NCBI GenBank assembly: GCA_016197345.1
Contig: JACPVY010000568.1
Location: 1 to 16,101, forward strand
Direction: 5' to 3'
Origin: Burkholderiales bacterium
GTDB lineage: Bacteria; Pseudomonadota; Gammaproteobacteria; Burkholderiales; Burkholderiaceae_D
Length of the DNA stretch: 16,101 bases
Numbering within the stretch: position 1 is the first letter of the stretch; each line of letters opens with the position of its first letter. The notes under the pieces were generated by a model. It was not told the origin of the DNA, made no database searches, and worked only from the letters and a program-made list of their open reading frames with translations. The position numbers and the translations under genes are program-made. This document shows, piece after piece, positions 14,491-16,101 of this stretch.

Positions 14491-14814
14491 TTGTCCCCCA
14501 TCCTAAGTGCGTTGCAAGCACATTTTGCCCAAGCGGGACAGAGCGAAATTACTCACGTCGCCGACAATGCCAACATGAGCGACATGGTGCGCGCTGCGGC
14601 AGCGCCAGCCCATGCGGAATTATTGCAGCGCCTGAGCACCTTGTTGCGCGCCGGTGATGGCGATAGCATCAGCTTATGGGAAACCGAACAAGCACAATGG
14701 CAGCAAATTTTTACGCCAGCGGTGTATCAAGAAATTCATCTGGCGTTGGAAAATATTGATTTTGATCAGGCCTTGAGCTTGCTGGCCCAAGCCGATGCGA
14801 CTGAGGCAACATGA
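14491..14814 (+). CDS. Hybrid kinase C-terminal fragment: rest of HPt and tail
   Basis: A 107-residue frame in phase with the preceding fragment; in-frame sense codons between TAG 14425 and TTG 14491 encode more of the HPt helix. It ends with a short helical unit ('LENIDFDQALSLLAQA') usual at the C-terminus of BarA-like kinases. It is listed only because it is what remains after the amber stop; it is not an independent gene. Its TGA overlaps the next start. Confidence 0.5.
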   Translation: MSPILSALQAHFAQAGQSEITHVADNANMSDMVRAAAAPAHAELLQRLSTLLRAGDGDSISLWETEQAQWQQIFTPAVYQEIHLALENIDFDQALSLLAQADATEAT

Positions 14815-15899
14815 AACCTGATAGCAAACCGACAATTTTAGTGGTCGATGATACGCCCGCGAATTTGACGCTGTTAAACAGCCTGCTACGCGATAGCTAT
14901 CGCGTCAAGCTCGCCAATAGCGGTGCCAAGGCGTTGCAATTAGCCAGCAGCGAAGCGCCTGATTTGATTTTGCTCGATATTGTGATGCCAGAGATGGATG
15001 GCTACCAAGTTTGCCAGCATCTCAAAGCACAAGCCGCGACCCAGCGCGTGCCGGTGATTTTTTTAACGTCGAAATCCGCCCCAGAAGATGAGGAAGAGGG
15101 CCTGAAAATGGGCGCGGTGGATTTCATTCACAAACCGATTAGTTTGCCGATTGTGTTAGCCCGCATCAAAACTCATCTGCAAATGAAGGCATGGCAAGAT
15201 TTTTTGCAAGACCAAAACGCATGGCTGCAAAAGCAGGTCGAACAGCGCTTATCTGAAATCAACCATTTGCAAGATGCCACCATCCATGTGATGGTGTCGT
15301 TGGCGGAGTTTCGTGATGAATTTGCCAGCCGCCATATCGCCCACATTCAAGAATACGTCAGGCTGTTGGCGCGCGAACTAGCGACCCTGCCCCGTTATAG
15401 CTCGCAACTCAGCGAGAGCGACATCATGATGCTGAGCAAACTAGCGGCCTTGCATGATGTCGGCAAAATTGCGATTGCCGATCATATTTTGCTCAAGCCT
15501 AGCGCCCTGACGGCAGAGGAATTTGCCATCATTCAAACCCATGCCCAACGCGGATATGAAATTTTGTGCCAAGCTGGTGAGCAGATGGGCCAACAAGGTG
15601 CCTTTTTAGCGACGGCAAAACAGATGGCGCTTAGCCACCACGAGCGCTGGGACGGCAGCGGTTATCCGGCGGGCTTAAGTGGCACGGCAATTCCTCTCGC
15701 CGCGCGCTTGATGGCGCTCGCCGATGTGTACGATGCGCTATGCACGCAACGGCCTAACCGCGCGGCCTTTAGCCATGAGCAAGCAACAAGTATGATTTTG
15801 GAAGGTCGCGGGACACATTTTGATCCCGATATTGTCGATTGTTTTGCCAATATTTCCTCGCACTTCGCGGCTGTGGCACAACGCCTTGCCGTGCAATAA
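14811..15899 (+). CDS. Response regulator with REC and HD-GYP domains (RpfG-type c-di-GMP phosphodiesterase)
   Basis: A 362-residue cytoplasmic protein from ATG 14811, four bases overlapping the kinase stop. REC occupies about residues 7-125, with acidic pair D13-D14, phospho-acceptor D56 in 'LILLDIVMPEMDG', T86 and K108 ('HKP'). A coiled-coil linker (about 130-158) leads to HD-GYP (about 160-345), which has H215-D216 in 'LHDVGKI', 'HHERWDGSGYPAGL' (276-289, including GYP at 284-286) and 'ADVYDAL'. HD-GYP enzymes hydrolyse c-di-GMP to pGpG or GMP with a two- or three-metal centre. All main motifs look intact. The output would be lower c-di-GMP, favouring motility or dispersal, when the adjacent kinase phosphorylates D56. 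Confidence 0.93.
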   Translation: MKPDSKPTILVVDDTPANLTLLNSLLRDSYRVKLANSGAKALQLASSEAPDLILLDIVMPEMDGYQVCQHLKAQAATQRVPVIFLTSKSAPEDEEEGLKMGAVDFIHKPISLPIVLARIKTHLQMKAWQDFLQDQNAWLQKQVEQRLSEINHLQDATIHVMVSLAEFRDEFASRHIAHIQEYVRLLARELATLPRYSSQLSESDIMMLSKLAALHDVGKIAIADHILLKPSALTAEEFAIIQTHAQRGYEILCQAGEQMGQQGAFLATAKQMALSHHERWDGSGYPAGLSGTAIPLAARLMALADVYDALCTQRPNRAAFSHEQATSMILEGRGTHFDPDIVDCFANISSHFAAVAQRLAVQ

Positions 15900-15915
15900 A
15901 CATATTGGGTGACCT

Positions 15916-16101
15916 ATGCCAGTGAAACGCTACCATTCCCCACTACGCTATTTCAGTAGCGCTTTACTTTTGTTATGGCAATTGCCAGCCTCTGCGATAG
16001 ATTTAAATTGGTCAGCCTTTGGCACGCTAGGCTATAGCCGTTCCAACAGCAGTTATGAATATGATCGAGTCGTCAATGATCAAGCGACCTTGCGCTATAC
16101 C
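15916..16101 (+). CDS. Exported, probably outer-membrane protein, N-terminal part
   Basis: An ATG at 15916, 16 bases after the HD-GYP stop, opens a frame to the window edge (62 codons). The N-terminus has basic residues, a hydrophobic stretch 'SALLLLWQLPASA' and a likely signal-peptidase site after 'ASA'. The mature start 'IDLNWSAFGTLGYSRSNSSY' alternates polar and hydrophobic residues and is like the first strand of porin-like or barrel proteins found beside kinase/c-di-GMP operons. The close spacing suggests it belongs to the kinase operon. The rest, and so the family, is outside the window. Confidence 0.7.
   Translation, partial: MPVKRYHSPLRYFSSALLLLWQLPASAIDLNWSAFGTLGYSRSNSSYEYDRVVNDQATLRYT

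Larger units (their letters stand above)
11556..14814 (+). pseudogene. Hybrid sensor histidine kinase (BarA-like), broken by a frameshift and an amber stop
   Basis: Three consecutive frames reconstruct one ~1085-residue membrane kinase. In order: TM helix (residues 7-29), periplasmic sensor with '[12 protein letters not shown]', second TM (about nt 12241-12303), HAMP, coiled coil, HisKA with the phospho-His codon at 12595 ('[11 protein letters not shown]'), HATPase_c with '[10 protein letters not shown]', 'DTGIGM' and 'GTGLGLS', REC1 (Asp codon 13507), REC2 (Asp codon 13930, '[11 protein letters not shown]'), and HPt with His codon 14359 ('HTLKG'). The first lesion is a six-A run at 12217-12222; with five As the frame joins smoothly into 'LEYWNSLLL'. 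The second is TAG at 14425-14427 inside HPt, one base from CAG (Gln). The stop of the last part overlaps the HD-GYP gene as ATGA. The domain order implies a His-Asp-His phosphorelay from envelope to that regulator. Either real decay or sequencing errors explain the lesions. Confidence 0.85.

Overview
The window looks like a chromosomal segment of a betaproteobacterium, probably Burkholderiales (Oxalobacteraceae-like) or possibly Neisseriales. The reasons are a RhlE-type DEAD-box helicase of the betaproteobacterial type, a GluQ-RS gene, a BarA-like hybrid histidine kinase with an HD-GYP partner, and roughly even base composition. The genus cannot be fixed from sequence alone. No tRNA, rRNA, CRISPR array, insertion sequence or phage gene is visible.

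Layout from left to right. (1) 1-1656 is the C-terminal part of a large bacterial Ig-like (Big_1/invasin-type) surface protein. (2) 1657-1998 is a non-coding stretch rich in short hairpins of REP-like type. (3) 1999-2946 is a phytanoyl-CoA dioxygenase-family (Fe/2-oxoglutarate) protein. (4) Convergent to it, 4449 down to 2990 is a two-gene operon: an Asp-zincin (M35-type) metallopeptidase without a signal peptide, overlapping by ATGA with a small predicted lipoprotein that also has a strong internal start site. (5) 4781-7238 is a redox cluster: a WrbA-like flavodoxin-fold protein and a pirin on the minus strand, divergent from a YhaJ-like LysR regulator, with a 24-bp dyad in the shared promoter region. 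(6) gluQ overlaps the lysR stop by ATGA. (7) A MFS transporter lies on the minus strand. (8) A rhlE-type RNA helicase on the minus strand is broken by a net ~70-nt deletion that removes DEAD motif II. (9) A hybrid sensor kinase (TM-sensor-TM-HAMP-HisKA-HATPase-REC-REC-HPt) is broken twice, by an extra A in a six-A run and by an amber stop in the HPt domain. It overlaps an intact REC-HD-GYP regulator by ATGA. (10) The start of a secreted, probably outer-membrane protein runs off the right edge.

Together, the kinase, HD-GYP regulator and membrane protein form a signalling unit that would link a periplasmic input to c-di-GMP turnover. The LysR, pirin and flavodoxin genes look like a quinone/electrophile-response unit. 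The peptidase-lipoprotein pair is the best candidate for an undescribed system: a coupled effector-like protease and envelope partner. Three disruptive lesions in about 4 kb (10.5-14.4 kb) mean that this stretch is either decaying or carries sequence errors, which must be settled first.
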